Source: Gnetum montanum (lineage: Eukaryota > Streptophyta > Gnetopsida > Gnetales > Gnetaceae). From it: DNA of 64,000 bases. The notes under the pieces were generated by a model. That model had not been told where the DNA came from and made no database searches. It saw only the letters and a program-made list of their open reading frames with translations. The translations under genes were made by a program, and so were the position numbers. The stretch spans positions 129,327 to 193,326 of the forward strand of contig MNCI01014663.1 of NCBI GenBank assembly GCA_015680685.1, in the 5' to 3' direction. This document shows, one piece after another, positions 43,916-56,999 of this stretch. The number at the start of each line of letters is the position of its first letter. Positions within the stretch are counted from its first letter, which is position 1.

Positions 43916-46674
43916 CCACAACAATGGTGAGGAAGTTGGGAAGGGTGTAATAAAATGAAGTTGGGTAGATGCTTAGGGAAACATTAGAGAGTATTAAGTC
44001 CATCACACTTTGACTAGAGCACCTTGAAAGGGCCCACAACATTTTTCATGCCTATGAGAGTCTTTGTCAAAGCTAAATTGTTACGCCTCCATCAAGCTCC
44101 AATGTAGTGTTTTGATTGGAAAACATCTGAAAGATTCTAGATCCTTGTGGGAAACATTTAGAAAGGAAAACAGAAAGCTTCCTAGGATTTTAGATTTCTA
44201 TAATTATGTATGTATCCATCCATGAGAGAGAGAGGAGAAAGAGCAGGTATGTGAATGAGTGAGAGAAAACACACTTGAGAGTGGAGAGCTGAGCAAGAGA
44301 GATTGGGTGAGTGCAATTGGTGATTGTAGCTCCAAGATGAGTTTGTGGTCTGTTGGTCTATGTGTTATATTTTCTTGTATCTCACTTATGAGTTGAGATC
44401 TCAGTCCTAGGTTGTGGGAGAGATTTCTATTGGTTGTGTCTTGCATTGAGAACAACCATTGTGTGGTTGTAGAGCCTTATGCTCTACAATATTAGTTGAG
44501 TGTGATAGGTTTTGGATGCTTGTGGGTTGTGTGAACCTTATTATAATCTCTAATAAATTAATTAAATATAGCTAGTTTTCTTATTTTTCTACTAAAAAAA
44601 AAGTTTTATCTTTGCATAATATCTGGATTTAGTATATTGAAGGTGATTTAATTATTGGAGTGAACCTGCTCCATACTCCACACTGCTATGACACCTATAA
44701 GTAGAGATAGGAATAGAACCCATAATCTCCCAACCAAGTCTATTTTGTTGGAAGAAGGCTAGGATGATGATAATGATAAAATAACATCAAGTAACATGTT
44801 TCTAGGTTGACAACGGAGTCAATGGAAAGGTGTATTAATACACTTAAAAATTTTAAAAGCCTCCAAATCAAATTAAAAAGATTTAGATGCTTAAGTAAAG
44901 GATTACATTGATAGCAAATAATAGTGAAGGGTGGCCTTGGATAAATACAAAGAGGTAAAAAAAAAAGAAAAGAAAAATACAAACAAAAACAAACAAAACA
45001 TTGCATAATTGATCACATAAGCTTACAACAAATTATGCTGGAACTTCATTACCAAACACCGTTAAACCAAGTATACTTGGAACATCGTAATCATTCTCTA
45101 GGGTCACCGAGAAAACACTCTATAAGGGCCTTGAAACATTTTCCATAGGAAACATCAAACCACTTTTATACGAACTATAATCAGTAGCACGCGGCACTTA
45201 CACCACACCACAATAATGTCATGCAAAATTCCTTTTTTAAAGAGCTGCAGAAATTTGAAAGTCGTTTGACATTAATATCAAAACCATATCGCGGAGGCAA
45301 CAACAACCAGCGAACAGTTGCACCGCGGAGAAAACAGTGATAAAAAAACAGGCCTCTCGAGATCGGAAGAACGTTAAGAGGCATTTCTCGGAAACATCTT
45401 CTTATGCATTTAAACTCAGACAAGGTAACAGGATATATTCAATCAAAGAATTGCAGATCAGCGGATGTCATTGCATGTGTGTTGTTATTTCCGTTGAGAT
45501 TAAGGAAAGGAGGGTGAATAACAGGTGGTGGTTACTTTTTTTCCATGTTATTTTCATGTTAGCTACTTCAGGAAGAATTTCCTGATAAAGCGTAATTCCT
45601 GCTGCCGGTGGGAAATTCAATGCCTAAATATCTGGAAAGGTACAATTCCGTTCTTCCTTACCTCGAGGCCCGGCCTCTCATGACGGCGATGTTATCAAAA
45701 TTGGGGAAGAATACGTACTCTCTATGAAAACAGGGCATAAGGTTGAAAATACCGGTCCTATCAATTTTGCATTGAAATTGTAAAGGTTGATCAAACCATG
45801 GAAAAAAGCTGATTTATATGACTATCTAAACATTAAATGACAGGCGATTAGTATTTCTAGGGATTTAAAATTCAAATTTCACGTAGCCAAACTCCCAGGT
45901 GTTCTCCAAAAATATCAGTAGGAGAGAGGTAAACGTTACAAGATTTTATAAATTTTTAAACTAACCGCTTGTAGCAATGTCCAGGGGGAAATGGGTTTTT
46001 ATAAACCAGTTAAAATAGGTCAACTAGCTCAGAGAAAAAAGAAAAGGGGAAACAAGGATTTTTTACCAAAATATTGCCTGCCTTCACACTCGGGACCGAC
46101 GGCCATTCTATTTCTCTAACAAGGAAAACCAAACACAAATATTGGTGTACTTTTACGGAAAGGATATCGTTTCTCAGGCAAATTGTTCCGGCAGTGAAGA
46201 TTGCTCTACATTCTTAAACATCACTGCATATTATTTCAGCTTTTCTGCTATTAAGATCAGTCTTACGTTTTCAAAGATACTTCAATACATATTATGCCAA
46301 CTTTCGGGGACACAAAATTTTTATTCAAATCCATTACCTAATAATAACCTGCAAAATGCACTGCTCCACAGCGGGATCAAATTAACAATCCAGGGTCCTC
46401 AACATTATAAAAAGCATAGATTAATTCTATACGCTTTAGAGTAGTACATGAAATACAATAAGAAGCATTGGGACGTACTGAGGTTAATACAATAAGACAG
46501 TAACAAAGTCATGAGTCAGAGGGTCGGCTGCTGAAAACGACTGGGTTCGTAGAACAGTTTATATTGGCAGTGACCCTACTACTGGTAGGTAATACTTTAA
46601 TCTGCAATTGATAATTCACCAAACAAATTACTGTACAAGGATCAGATTCCAGATTCATCAAATCTCTTAGTGTT
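43916..46674. other. No recognisable gene
   Basis: GA-rich at 44215-44290. 45180-46500 is less AT-rich and looks less repetitive. Frames 45337-45585 and 46142-46444 (plus, 82 and 100 codons) show no motif I recognise. Confidence 0.4.
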
Positions 46675-47710
46675 AAGTAGGTTGTCACATAAGTGGTCTA
46701 AACACGGCATTCTTAATCTATACGTCAATGATTCAATGCTATAATCTTAAAAAAAATGTGAAGATGCTAATTGCATGTGAAGGGTAAAAGAGCATTTAAG
46801 ATGTTTTTAAATTTTTAATGTTAGTTCAAATCCTTTTTGTTTAGTGGATCATATGTGCTTAAAGGTTGTATCCATCCTAAGTTTCTTTACCTCAAGTTTT
46901 TCTAAAAAGAACTCAATCTTAACACATTACCTTTAGTATTATTATTTTCTAAAGAATGATTGGGTACTATGTGAACATGGTGGAATTCAAACCAATACCC
47001 ACCCATATAACATATAGGAGGCTTTGCTTTTATTTTAATGTGGTATGAGTGAATGGACTTCAACCGCAATAGTTGAATATGAGGTGAAAAGCAATACCGT
47101 TCAAGTGAGGAATGCTTGCATTTGGTACATGGATAAGTTAAAAATCTATAAAATTCAAAAAAATCAAAATTTAAACATGGTTAACAAGGATTAACAAAGT
47201 AGCAAAACTAGGCTTTAAAAGATCATAATCTATATGCTCAATGCTCATCCCACAAAGGCAAGGTTGTGAGAGGGGACCTCTTTAGAGTGTTTGCATCTAC
47301 GCAAATCCATAGCCTAATATTTAAAAAGATCATTAGTCAACATCAAGGTTACATTGCAAGAAATTCAATTAGAAACATCATATAAAACTTCAAGCTTGGC
47401 TAACATAAAACAACATTAGCTTATAACTCAAGCTCTAACATAGCCATCCTACCCTCCTACCACCAATGCTTGGAAGCACATCTTTTGTAAGATAGTTTGA
47501 TTAGAACTTTATAACTTAGCGTTGCCCACTAGAATTAAACCCATGACTTGGAGCTCTCAAATTAAGAGTCTTACCATTAGGCTAACAACTCATTGTTTCA
47601 TTGTAGACGATTTAATTTTTGAAGGCTCTCATAACTATATAGGGCCACCAATGCAAACATAGATGTTTTTGAGGATAAGGTAATTCAATATACTTAGAAA
47701 CACCTCCAAG
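46675..47710. repeat. Dispersed repeat, copy 1
   Basis: Shares long ordered blocks with 49470-50560: TGTGAAGATGCTAATTG, GGTGGAATTCAAACC against GATAGAATTCAAACC, AAACATGGTTAACA, GGTTACATTG, and ATGCAAACATAGATGTTTTTG. About 1 kb, same orientation, 2.8 kb apart. A tRNA-like SINE piece lies at 47500-47600 (minus; TTGTTAGCCTAATGG head, GGGTTTAATTCTAGTGGGC B-box side). Confidence 0.7.
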
Positions 47711-48089
47711 CTAGTATGCTTCGAGTACAAGTACCAATGCAAACATAGATGTTAACAACATAACATTGATAAGATTTTAGAAAAACATCCAACAATTGTT
47801 CTAATAAATAAAGTTGATACATCACTATTCCAAGAAAGCAATTGAAAAAATACCAAAAAAGACATGAGAAAAAATGATTGAAGATGATTTGAAAAAAAGT
47901 ACAAATAAACAATGATCTAGCTCTTCATAAAGGCAAATGACAAAAAAGAACTCATGTAGCTAACCTCATTTTGTTATGACCAGGCTAGGATGATGATGAT
48001 GATGTATACCTTTAAACATATAGCCAACATGATACATTAGAAGAAAGTTTATAATAGATAAAAATGTTTCATTGCAAATATAATGAAAT
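47711..48089. other. No recognisable gene
   Basis: AT-rich spacer between the dispersed repeat and the LINE fragment. Confidence 0.4.
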
Positions 48090-49420
48090 GAAATGAAGCT
48101 TTATTATGTCCAAAGACCCATACAATCTATTGGATAGATATTACATTTTCATGAAAAATAAAGATAGACTCTACAAATTGACCAAGCACTGATGGAGGGC
48201 ATTAAAAACAAATCATATAGGCTTTTTATTGTAACATTATAGTGTTGTCTCAAATGGGTAGTCATAGCACAAGAAGGAAATACATGTAACTTATCTTCAA
48301 GGGCTCATGATATACACAACCTACAAATGCACTCTTCTTGGGAGAGTTGAATCCATCTTATACTTTCAATTCTAAGAAGATGAGAACATAAGTGAAGCTT
48401 ACTGATAACACTTTGATACTTGATGGGAATAGCAACTGAAAGATAGTGAGCTTCTACATCTAGTTTATTAGATCTAATGTGGTGTAAATAAAATCACATC
48501 TTGCCTTTCACATTAGTCCACGTCTTTGTTAAAACCTTTTGCTTGACTAATTGGTGAATATGCTTAGGATTTTGTTGCACGTCCTCCTAAAAGATATTCC
48601 ATTTTCTCAACCATTGCATCCCCTGAAAATACCAACTACTGTTTTACAAATCCTTAAGAACTACTAGAGAATTTGTCTTGCCTTAAAATATGCAAGCTAT
48701 GAGTGTATGTAATAGGAAGTGTTGAAATGAGTAAAACATAAGTACATCCCAAGATTTCTATAAGTTTATGGCTCAATGCTACCTAGTAGAAATCGAACTT
48801 GTGACATTGTGTTACAAGGCCAAGACCCATACCACTAGGCTAGCACCTCATTATTTAAGTGTATGTAATGAATTGGTATAAGGATTCTACTTATAAAGGT
48901 AATAAATCACATTCACATAATAACATTGAGTAAGGTATTTGCTTCTTCACCTTTAACTCATTGAGAAGAAAAGTTTTTTCCACTAGTTCAATATCTTTTC
49001 AAAGTTTAGCACTGAGTCTAGGTCCCTAAACAACACATTTGTACAATATAGTAGGATAGATGGTAATTTGAAAAATTTGTTTCCTGACCTTCCAAGCCCA
49101 AAGGGCTAAATCCTTGCACTTGTTTTTGAAAGCATATAGAGCCTTGAGACCTCCTACTATTTTTTTCTTTGATGCACTTCCCTCACATGTAATTATTCAT
49201 ATAAATGAAACCCAAATATTTAAAATAATGTAGTATTTGCACATTGGTATCTCAAAGATGAAAGTTCTAACAGTTATTTCTTGTACCCCATATCATCAAT
49301 TTGGTTTTTCTTTAGTCTTCTTCATTATGTAGACTTTTATGCAAAAGTCTTTGTCTAAACCTTTGTCTCTCTTGCATCCTGTAAATAGGAAATAGTCTCC
49401 AAATTTCTTGAGGCTACTGT
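48090..49420 (-). pseudogene. Non-L1-like LINE, RT end and C-terminal domain
   Basis: The minus strand shows an RT thumb region, FKYLGFHLYE (shifted variants) and ALYAFKNKCKDLALWAWKVR then KQIFQITIYPTILYKCVV (about 49060-49200). Next comes IELVEKTFLLNELKVKKQIP and YSMLLCECDLLPL (about 48890-48990). After an inserted SINE there is a zinc-finger-like end: SVISKLHLCSHLLRIESIRW, then ECICRLC, and EDKLHVFPSC (48260-48410). The ILYGCEVWG-type and HRLEIETGR-type blocks are known from LINEs other than plant L1 (recalled, lineage unassigned). Several stops and frame changes. Confidence 0.62.
48714..48857 (-). mobile_element. tRNA-derived SINE with 12-bp target duplications
   Basis: On the minus strand a head AATGAGGTGCTAGCCTAGTG (A-box-like), then CACAAGTTCGATTTC (B-box-like), then a body TTGAGCCATAAACTTATAG and an end CAACACTTCCT. 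It is flanked by perfect copies of AGTGTATGTAAT (plus) at 48702-48713 and 48858-48869. It interrupts the LINE fragment. SINEs are transcribed by RNA polymerase III and moved by LINE enzymes (family knowledge). Confidence 0.85.
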
Positions 49421-49469
49421 TGGTGCATTCCTTAAGTGCAACAAGGCTAGTTACATAAGTGGAGACTTG

Positions 49470-50560
49470 AAAAAATTCAACAATGTCTTAGTCTTAACTA
49501 GGTTGTTGCATAACACAACATTCTTATTCTATACATTAGTGATTCGATGATACCATCTTGAACATAAATTAAAAATGTGAAGATGCTAATTGTATGTTAA
49601 GGGTAGAGGACCATTTTGGACATTTTTGAGGTTGTGTGCTTGACTAATGTTAGTTTTAAATTTGGCTTGAACCATCTTATCTAGTGGGTCACATCTAACC
49701 TCTATTTGGTTAGGGGTTGTGCTACTAGGCATGAGTTTCCTTGCATAAAAGGAGAATAAAAAGCTCAATCTTTTCACCTTATCTTTGTTATTATTATTAT
49801 TATAAAGAATGGTATGGTGTTGTATGAGCATGATAGAATTCAAACCCTAAACCAACCATATAACACACAGAAGGCTCTACCATTACTTTAATGAGGTATG
49901 AAGGATGAAGGAACTTCAAGGAAACTATGACTAACAACTTGAAATTACATGGACTTCAAACACAATAGCTAAATATAAGATGAAAAGCAATATCCTTAGA
50001 GAAAGAAATGCATCCCTTTTGTACATGCATATGTTCAAAATCTATAAAATTGAAAAAAATCTGTCAAATTTAAACATGGTTAACATGGATTAATAAAGTA
50101 GCAAACCATTCTTTAAAAGATCATCATCTAAAGGTTCATTGCTCATCCCATCAAGGTAAGCTCCTAGAAAGGGCAATAGATGAGCAAAAGCCTAGCCTCC
50201 TTCGAGTTGCTTTACCCAAGCAAAACTATACTTTAATATTTTAAAAAATCATTAGTCTACATCAAGGTTACATTGTAAGAAGTTCAATTAGAAACATTAT
50301 ATATAACTTCGAGCTTAGCTTATATAAATTAACATTAGCTTTTAAATCAAGCTTTAACATAGCTCGAAAGTTGAGTCATCATGCCATACTACCACTAATG
50401 CTTACCTATACATCCTTTACATAAACATATGTAGGTCTCTTCATTGTAGAAGAATTAATTTTGAATCCTCTCATACTAGGACTTAACTAGATAGGGCCAC
50501 AAATGCAAACATAGATGTTTTTGAGGGTAAGACAATTCAATATGCCTAGAACAATGCCTC
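49470..50560. repeat. Dispersed repeat, copy 2
   Basis: Direct relative of 46675-47710 with the same block order, ending about 80 bases before the insertion site of copy C. No coding frame is shared by the two copies. Confidence 0.7.
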
Positions 50561-50643
50561 TAGGCTAATATACTTAGGGTATTTAGTCAAACACTAAGAT
50601 AGCTATAATACAATCATGAAGATAATGCCAAGCGCATACACTC

Positions 50644-51513
50644 TGATGAGCGGCGAGGTACCCATATGCCCAACCATACAAATACGAGCATTCATGCGTG
50701 ATTCGGTCGAACTTTGAGGATTAAGTGCTTGTGCGCCTATGCAAAACAAGGATGAGTTATGCAATTGTTGTCTTCCCAAGCTTACTTGTGAGGCACAATT
50801 GTATGGTTAAGTAAACTTGAGGTGTATGATTTTTATGCTTTTCTTTTATATTTTCTATCTTGGTCTCCTAAGTGTGTGCAATGAAAAGATTTAATTAACT
50901 AATGGATTTTGTAACTCTAATGTGAATCAAATCCTAACACCAGCATGCATTCCCACTCTTTGGACACATTTTGAACCAATGTAACACTACTGGGATTACC
51001 AAATGCTAATCATTACTAGGTTACCAAGTGTTCCATGTATGCTCGAAGTGGTCGTGTTAAGTTTGCTAATTCATTGGTAATTGATAATTAATAATTCTAT
51101 CAAATAACATTAATTAACTATTGAAAGCATCAAATAATAGTAAATAACATGAAATGCAATAATTAAGCTATTTTGAATGTTGCAAGGTTTATCACAAAGT
51201 TCGTCTTTATTTCCAGACACAAGGTGTGCTCAGGTACACAATGTTCGAATAAAGATCTGTTCACTCTATGACTCCTACTGTGAGCACCCAGAAATAATTC
51301 GAACTCTAGAATAGAAAAACTACAAGAGTTCAGCTAAGGGACTAAAAAAATAATGTCCAAGACCAAGCGTCCTTGTCTCTTATTTATAGCCAACAAGACA
51401 AGTTCTGACATTGCATGTCTAACATCGGGGATCCAATACCAATATCGCGTATCTGATATCGTGGATCCGATATCGCAGATCCGATATCGGATCACTTATT
51501 TGGTGACTCATCA
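50644..51513 (-). repeat. 3' LTR, copy C
   Basis: 870 bases, minus strand TGATGAGTCACC...CGCTCATCA. Differs from the 5' LTR by point changes and about 30 extra bases near 51090-51150 (CATTAATTAACTATTGAAAG region). Confidence 0.9.
51399..51488 (-). promoter_or_regulatory. U3 array of six units, copy C 3' LTR
   Basis: Minus-strand units of 14 bases: GATATCGGATCTGC, GATATCGGATCCAC, GATATCAGATACGC, a 20-base GATATTGGTATTGGATCCCC, GATGTTAGACATGC and AATGTCAGAACTTG. They end 10 bases before TATAAATA (51388-51381). A perfect 16-base palindrome GATCCGATATCGGATC lies at 51478-51493. Confidence 0.85.
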
Positions 51514-53395
51514 TACCCCCATGACTAAATGAAATCTTGTCCTTGAGTTCCTTACAAAATATTGGGAAGGTATGGGATTATTGATTGAATGACAACTGAT
51601 GATGACATGGAATGATAGATTCAAAGTGCCCAGTGAACTGATTGACAAACGTATTATAGCATTGGTGTTCATAACCATTGTGATGAACACTATACATAGA
51701 TGACATCTAGTCCCTCACTTGACAGCTTGAAGAGAGAGAGAAAAGAAAATGAAACGCATTGCTGCCAGTGTCAAAAATGTGCACACCGTTGTTCATCCAT
51801 GGCCACATGACTCAACTTGTTCCTTTTGTAAATGCTCCTGCTCCAATCCATCTTGAGTGCTCCCTCCTATCCTAGTTCATTGTTCATGTGATCACCATCT
51901 GCACACACAACACAATCATGAATTGGTAGGGATAGATAAGATATAATGCAGTTGATACCTTGCATCGATATGAAGCACATTGGCTAGGTTGTGGGTATGA
52001 TAGATACTGGGTTAGAGGTTTGTAAGTGATAACTGCCCAAGGTGTAGGGGTGAGATAAGTAATGGGATGGAAAAATTTACGATAGGCCCTCATGACTAAG
52101 AGCGAACCTCTGGTAGCAACAAGATAGAAAATGAAAGAAAAAGGAAGATAGGAGGAAGAACAACGGGGAAGCCAATAAATAGAAGATGGATGTCATGGGT
52201 GGGTTGAAATGAGAAATAGTTTATAGCAAGAAATTTCTGAGGGAAAAGAACTTAACAATTACACCAAAAAGGAATGCCAGTGGGTCCTTCCCAGAGTAGG
52301 CTCATGCCCTTTATGCCCTGACAAACCCACAAACCAAAGAGTCCATAGGCTCTAGGAATGACATATGGAGACAATAGTTAAGAATTCACCCATAAGAATT
52401 TACCAAAGAACAACAATGCGCCAACCAAGATATAGACTAATCATAAAATCAACAATGAGGTAGAATATGGAAAGCAAGATGGAAGAGAAGAGAGAATGGA
52501 ATGGAATCCTGAAATCAAGGTTGTGTAAAGTCCCTTGTGTATTATGTGGTTAAGGTGACTTAATAAAATTCAGCCCAAATCTAGATTAAAACTAACCACA
52601 TCTAGTGACCTCGCATCAACACACTTGACAGACCCATCCTCCTGAAGCAACAAGAATGCTTTCATAGAGCAACCACCATTCCAAAAAGAGAAGAATAGAG
52701 AAGTAAGAAGTGAGAAAGGGCCTTAGTTAGAGGGAACCTTCAAGCATGGGTAACATGTCTTTCCAGTGCCATAATCAGTGCTTGTAGCCCATATTCCTTT
52801 AGTATGTCTAAGGGGTGTGCTTTGAATTTCCACTAGTTTTTTTAAAGTGGAAACCACACCATGCAAAGACTTATTTGATTTATTCAACATCTTGGTATTA
52901 GTTGATAACAGAATGGTGGAAAACCTATGAAAAACATCTAAGTACCCAAGAGAATAGCCAGCACAAATGTGTTGAATCCCCTTGAAGTCACACCCTTTTC
53001 AATCCATTTGAATCTTTCTTTGGTTTAAAGAATACCAAGCCAAAAATTTATTAATAGGTTTGAGTAGAAAAAGGGACAACACATTTTCAAAACAAAGGGA
53101 AATCATAGAGTTGAATGGATGAATGGATGACATGGACTCACTACCTGTTTTATCAAAAGAAATGATATCTTAGTATCAACGTTAAAAGTGAAAGGGAAAA
53201 ACCAAACATTAGTAAGCAATACTATTACAATAGAATCCACCATCATGAGCACTTATTATATGACGAGTGAGAATAAATCAAACAAAATGTAATAGAGAAA
53301 GAAATAGTAAAAATGTGTAAAACAAAAACAAGTAAATATGAAAAATGTGTAAAACAAAAAAGACAAAAGAAACTGAGGGCTTAGAATAATTAGCA
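51514..53395 (-). other. Integrase-to-LTR region, copy C, no ORF
   Basis: Counterpart of 36318-38285 in copy B. Shared phrases include GGGTTTGTCAGGGCATAAAG and ATGAGCCTACT. The polypurine tract CATGGGGGTA (minus) abuts the LTR at 51514-51523. No shared open frame. Confidence 0.7.
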
Positions 53396-56304
53396 CTAGT
53401 GGCCATCTCCCCCATGACTGAGTTGGAAGGAGGAGATCTGAAATAATGAGCAGGGTTGTCCATCAGTAGAGGTAGTGTTAGTACTGGTTGTTTTAGGCTC
53501 ATGAAAAGGTTTGGTTTGTTGGATGTTGACCAATAATTTCTTATTCGGGCTTCCAAGTTTATAGATCATCATGGCCCCTGAAGGNTTGTGCAATTCATTG
53601 GATGATAGGGTGGCTAATTGATTTTCATCTAGCAAGTTAAGATTCATTAACTATTCTTTCTATGCTAGATTGAGGTCAAGGTTAAAGTCACATGTTGTAG
53701 ATAGTGTATGGAGCTCAGCTTAGACAGGAAGTGTTGGAAGTTTACCATACACTAACTCATAGGGAAAATAGCCTATAGGGAGTTTCCATGTGGAGTGGTA
53801 GGCCCAAAGAGCATTGTTTAGTTTGGTGCTCCAATCTCGCCTATATTTTCTAGTGGTTTGTGTCAAAATTTTTTTATTTTCCCTATTGGTGACTTCGACT
53901 TGACCATTCGCTTGAGGATGATATGATGTAGTTAGTTTATGCTCGACTCCTAAGCGTTGCATCAACTTTCAAAAAGTCGCACCTGTAAAATGTGTACCAT
54001 TATCAGAAATAAGTGCACGAGGCACACCAAACCTATTTATGATTTGTTGTTGAACAAATTGTGCAGCGGTAGATGATGTACAGTCGGTAATGGTGGCTAA
54101 TTTTTCCCATTTTGTAAAATAATCAACAACAACAACAATGTATGCTTTTCCATTAGACATTGGTGTAATAGGCCCCATAAAATCAATACCCCATATGTTG
54201 AAGGGTTCTAAGGGTTGAATCAATTGCTGTGGATCCTTCATTCTAGTAGTCATTCATTGTGTTGGCAGCACTCACAAGATTGGACAAAATGATGGGCATC
54301 CCAAAATAATGTAGGCCAATAATATCCTGCAAGTAAGATTTTAATGGTTGTTCATCTCCCAGTGTAATGACCCCCACAATGGCCCTCATGAGTGTCTTGG
54401 AGAACTCACAATTGATCTATTTCAATAACACACCATCAGACCAAGCCATCGGAACATACCTTGTAAAGGTGTCCATTCATTTCCATGAAACATTTGACTC
54501 AGTGGATAAATTGTTGTTTCTTTTTAACATCCAACCCTTATGGTGTTTCTTGTATGAGAAGATAAGTAAGAATGTTACTATACCAATTTGTATCTATGGG
54601 TGATTGATTGTTTATTACACCTACAAAGAGGAGTTCATTAGGGAAGTGATCAGAAATTAGGTATTCATCCTTTTTGTTGTCCCATTGCAACCAAGATAAA
54701 TGATCAACAACAACATTCTTGGTGCCTTTACGATCGACCATCGTAAGATCAAACTCTTATAAGATTATGAGCCATCATATGATGCGAGGGCTCACTGTTG
54801 GTTTATTCATAAGGAACCGAATCACACTATGATCCGTGTGTACAAATACCTTATAGCTTAATACATAGTGCCTAAATTTTTCTAGTGCAAACACCATAAC
54901 CATTAACTCTTTTTTTGTTGTGGTATAGTTGAGTTTTGCACCAACAATATTTCAACTTGCACAGTGAATGTAATAGGGATGTTTCTGGTCATCTAACTAT
55001 GTAAGTACAACTTCTAAAGCAAAATTGGACATGTCAGTCATTATATGGAAGGATCTGGACTAGTCAGGAGCTTGTAGAATGGGTGTTTCTATGAGCTTCT
55101 ACTTCAAGGTTTGAAAAGCTAGCTCACATTCCTTAGTCCATTCAAAGGGTATGTCCTTTTTCATTAATTCGACTAATGATTTTGCAATCTTTGAAAAGTT
55201 CTCGATGAAACATCTATAATAGCCAGTATGTCCAAGGAATGATTGGACATCTTTTACAGTTTCAAGTTGATGAGTGATTCCTTGGATGACTTTAATTTTT
55301 TCAAGATCTACCTCCATCCCTATTTGTGAAATTTTGTGCCCTAATACAATGCCCTCTTGGACCATTAAGTGGCTTTTTTGCCAATTTAGCCTTAGGTTGG
55401 TTTCAACACATCATTTCAGTACTTACTCTAATCGGTCCAATGCTTGTTCAAAGTATACTCTATAGGTAGAGAAATCATCCATAAAAACCATCACACCATT
55501 TCCTATTTTTTTCTAAAATATATTGAGAACCAAACATTGAAATGTTGCTGGAGCATTGCACAAGCCAAATAGCATCTGCCTATATGCAAATGTCTTCCAA
55601 GGATTTGTGAATGTAGTTTTTGCTTGGTCGTCTGGTGCTATTTGGATTTGATTGTACCCACTGTAACCATCCAGAAAACTATAGTAACAATGCCCTGCAA
55701 TGGTATCTAAGACTTGGTCAACGAATGACAATGGAAAATGATCTTTAAATGTTGGCATGTTCAATATCCTAAAGTCTATACATACCCTCCATTTACCACT
55801 TTTTTTAGGCACAATGACTAATGGACTAACCCATTCACTTTCATCAATGGGGTAGATAAACCCGACCTTCAGAAGTTGTTCAATTTCTTCCTTAATCACT
55901 TGCTTAAGCCTTGGGTTCAGTCGTCTTTGTGGTTGTCATCAAGGCTTTACAAAGGGGTGAGTGTAAATTCTAAGTTGGCATATCCTAAGATATATTCCAG
56001 TTAATTCTAGATATGACCAAGCAAAGGCTTTTGGCCATTTATTTACCATATTCAGTAGTCTTTCTTTTTGTTGAGAAGCAAGCTTAGCATTAATGATTAT
56101 TGATTTTCCCTTCTTGAGAAATGCATACTTCATATCGGTGGGTAACAATTTTAATTCAAGGGGCTCTTGCTTAAACTCATCAGGGATTTCCAACTTTCCC
56201 CAGTTAATATTTTCAGTGTGAGTACTTGAAAGTTGGCGATGGAATTGCTCTAATTCATCTATGCTATCGATATAGGCACAAGTCAAGATCTCAGTTGGTT
56301 CCAT
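53396..56304 (-). pseudogene. Pol (RT, RNase H, integrase), copy C
   Basis: The linker 56304-55939 (QEPLELKLLPTDMKYAFLKK) leads to RT. An open 128-codon piece 55899-55513 has SGKWRVCIDFRILN, CYYSFLDGYSGYNQIQIAPD and LFGLCNAPATFQ. RT continues at 55365-55099 (VLGHKISQIGMEVDLEKIKV, SFLGHTGYYRCFIENFSKIA). The RNase H end is VVVDHLSWLQW (54710). After a frameshift between about 54540 and 54260, integrase has [34 protein letters not shown] and YHPQANGQVEVTNRENK (54253-53720), with D, D and E present. It ends at 53396. N at 53585. Stops and the frameshift inactivate it, although integrase is nearly open. Confidence 0.88.
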
Positions 56305-56445
56305 GCATAAAGTTGAATTACTCTCTAGGTCAACTATCAGTCATTGGGTGCCTTCCTATCTTGTGGCTGCTACATACAAGCATCTTTGTATGTTAGTTAC
56401 TTGCGCACACTAGTTTCATGTAGAAAATGTTAAGCATTGTACAAA

Positions 56446-56870
56446 CTAGGACTTTTGCATGCAGTTGCGCCCTGTGTCACTGTATGCAATGCATGGAACT
56501 TTCTTCTTCTCAATCTTTCCAAATGCATTTTCTTTTGATATCTCTAGGAAAAGATCATGTGTTCCTAGGTGCACATCAATCGTACTTAGCCATGCTCTTC
56601 CCATTATGATTGGAAAGTCCCCCTTACAGTTGTTGACTTGGATCACTAGGAAATAGGCTAGATACAACCACCCACAAATAGTGGTGACAATGTCCTCAAC
56701 TAGTCCCAATGGAATAGTGATGGACTAGTCGACCAACTCTAAACAGATGTTATTCTTCGTTAGCGGAGGTAGGTTCTAGGCTTTATACATTTCCTAGGAG
56801 ATCAAATTAACACCAGAACCTGAATCCAAAAGAGCTTTACAAGGCTCATTTCTAGCAATTTGCAAATAAA
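56446..56870 (-). pseudogene. Aspartic protease, copy C
   Basis: The active-site segment CKALLDSGSGVNLIS is near 56800-56850, with stops just after. A 87-codon piece 56709-56446 follows, with VIQVNNCKGDFPIIMGRAWL, the second protease loop (GRAWL), and VPCIAYSDTGRNC. It would cut the polyprotein. This is the part lost in the gap of copy B. Gag and pol frames agree on either side, consistent with one gag-pol frame. Confidence 0.75.
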
Positions 56871-56999
56871 TAAGAGGACTTATAGGATCAGAGAATTTCC
56901 TAGGAAGATGGCCAACTTTAATCCAATTAGTAATGGCATGGGTTAACATAACAATGTGCGTTAAGTGTGGTTTTTGGTTTGAAGGAAGCTCTGAAGATT

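Noticed and set aside
46142-46444. 100-codon plus-strand frame as a gene
   Set aside because: No recognisable motif, no homologous copy in the window and no splice or promoter context; cannot be supported.
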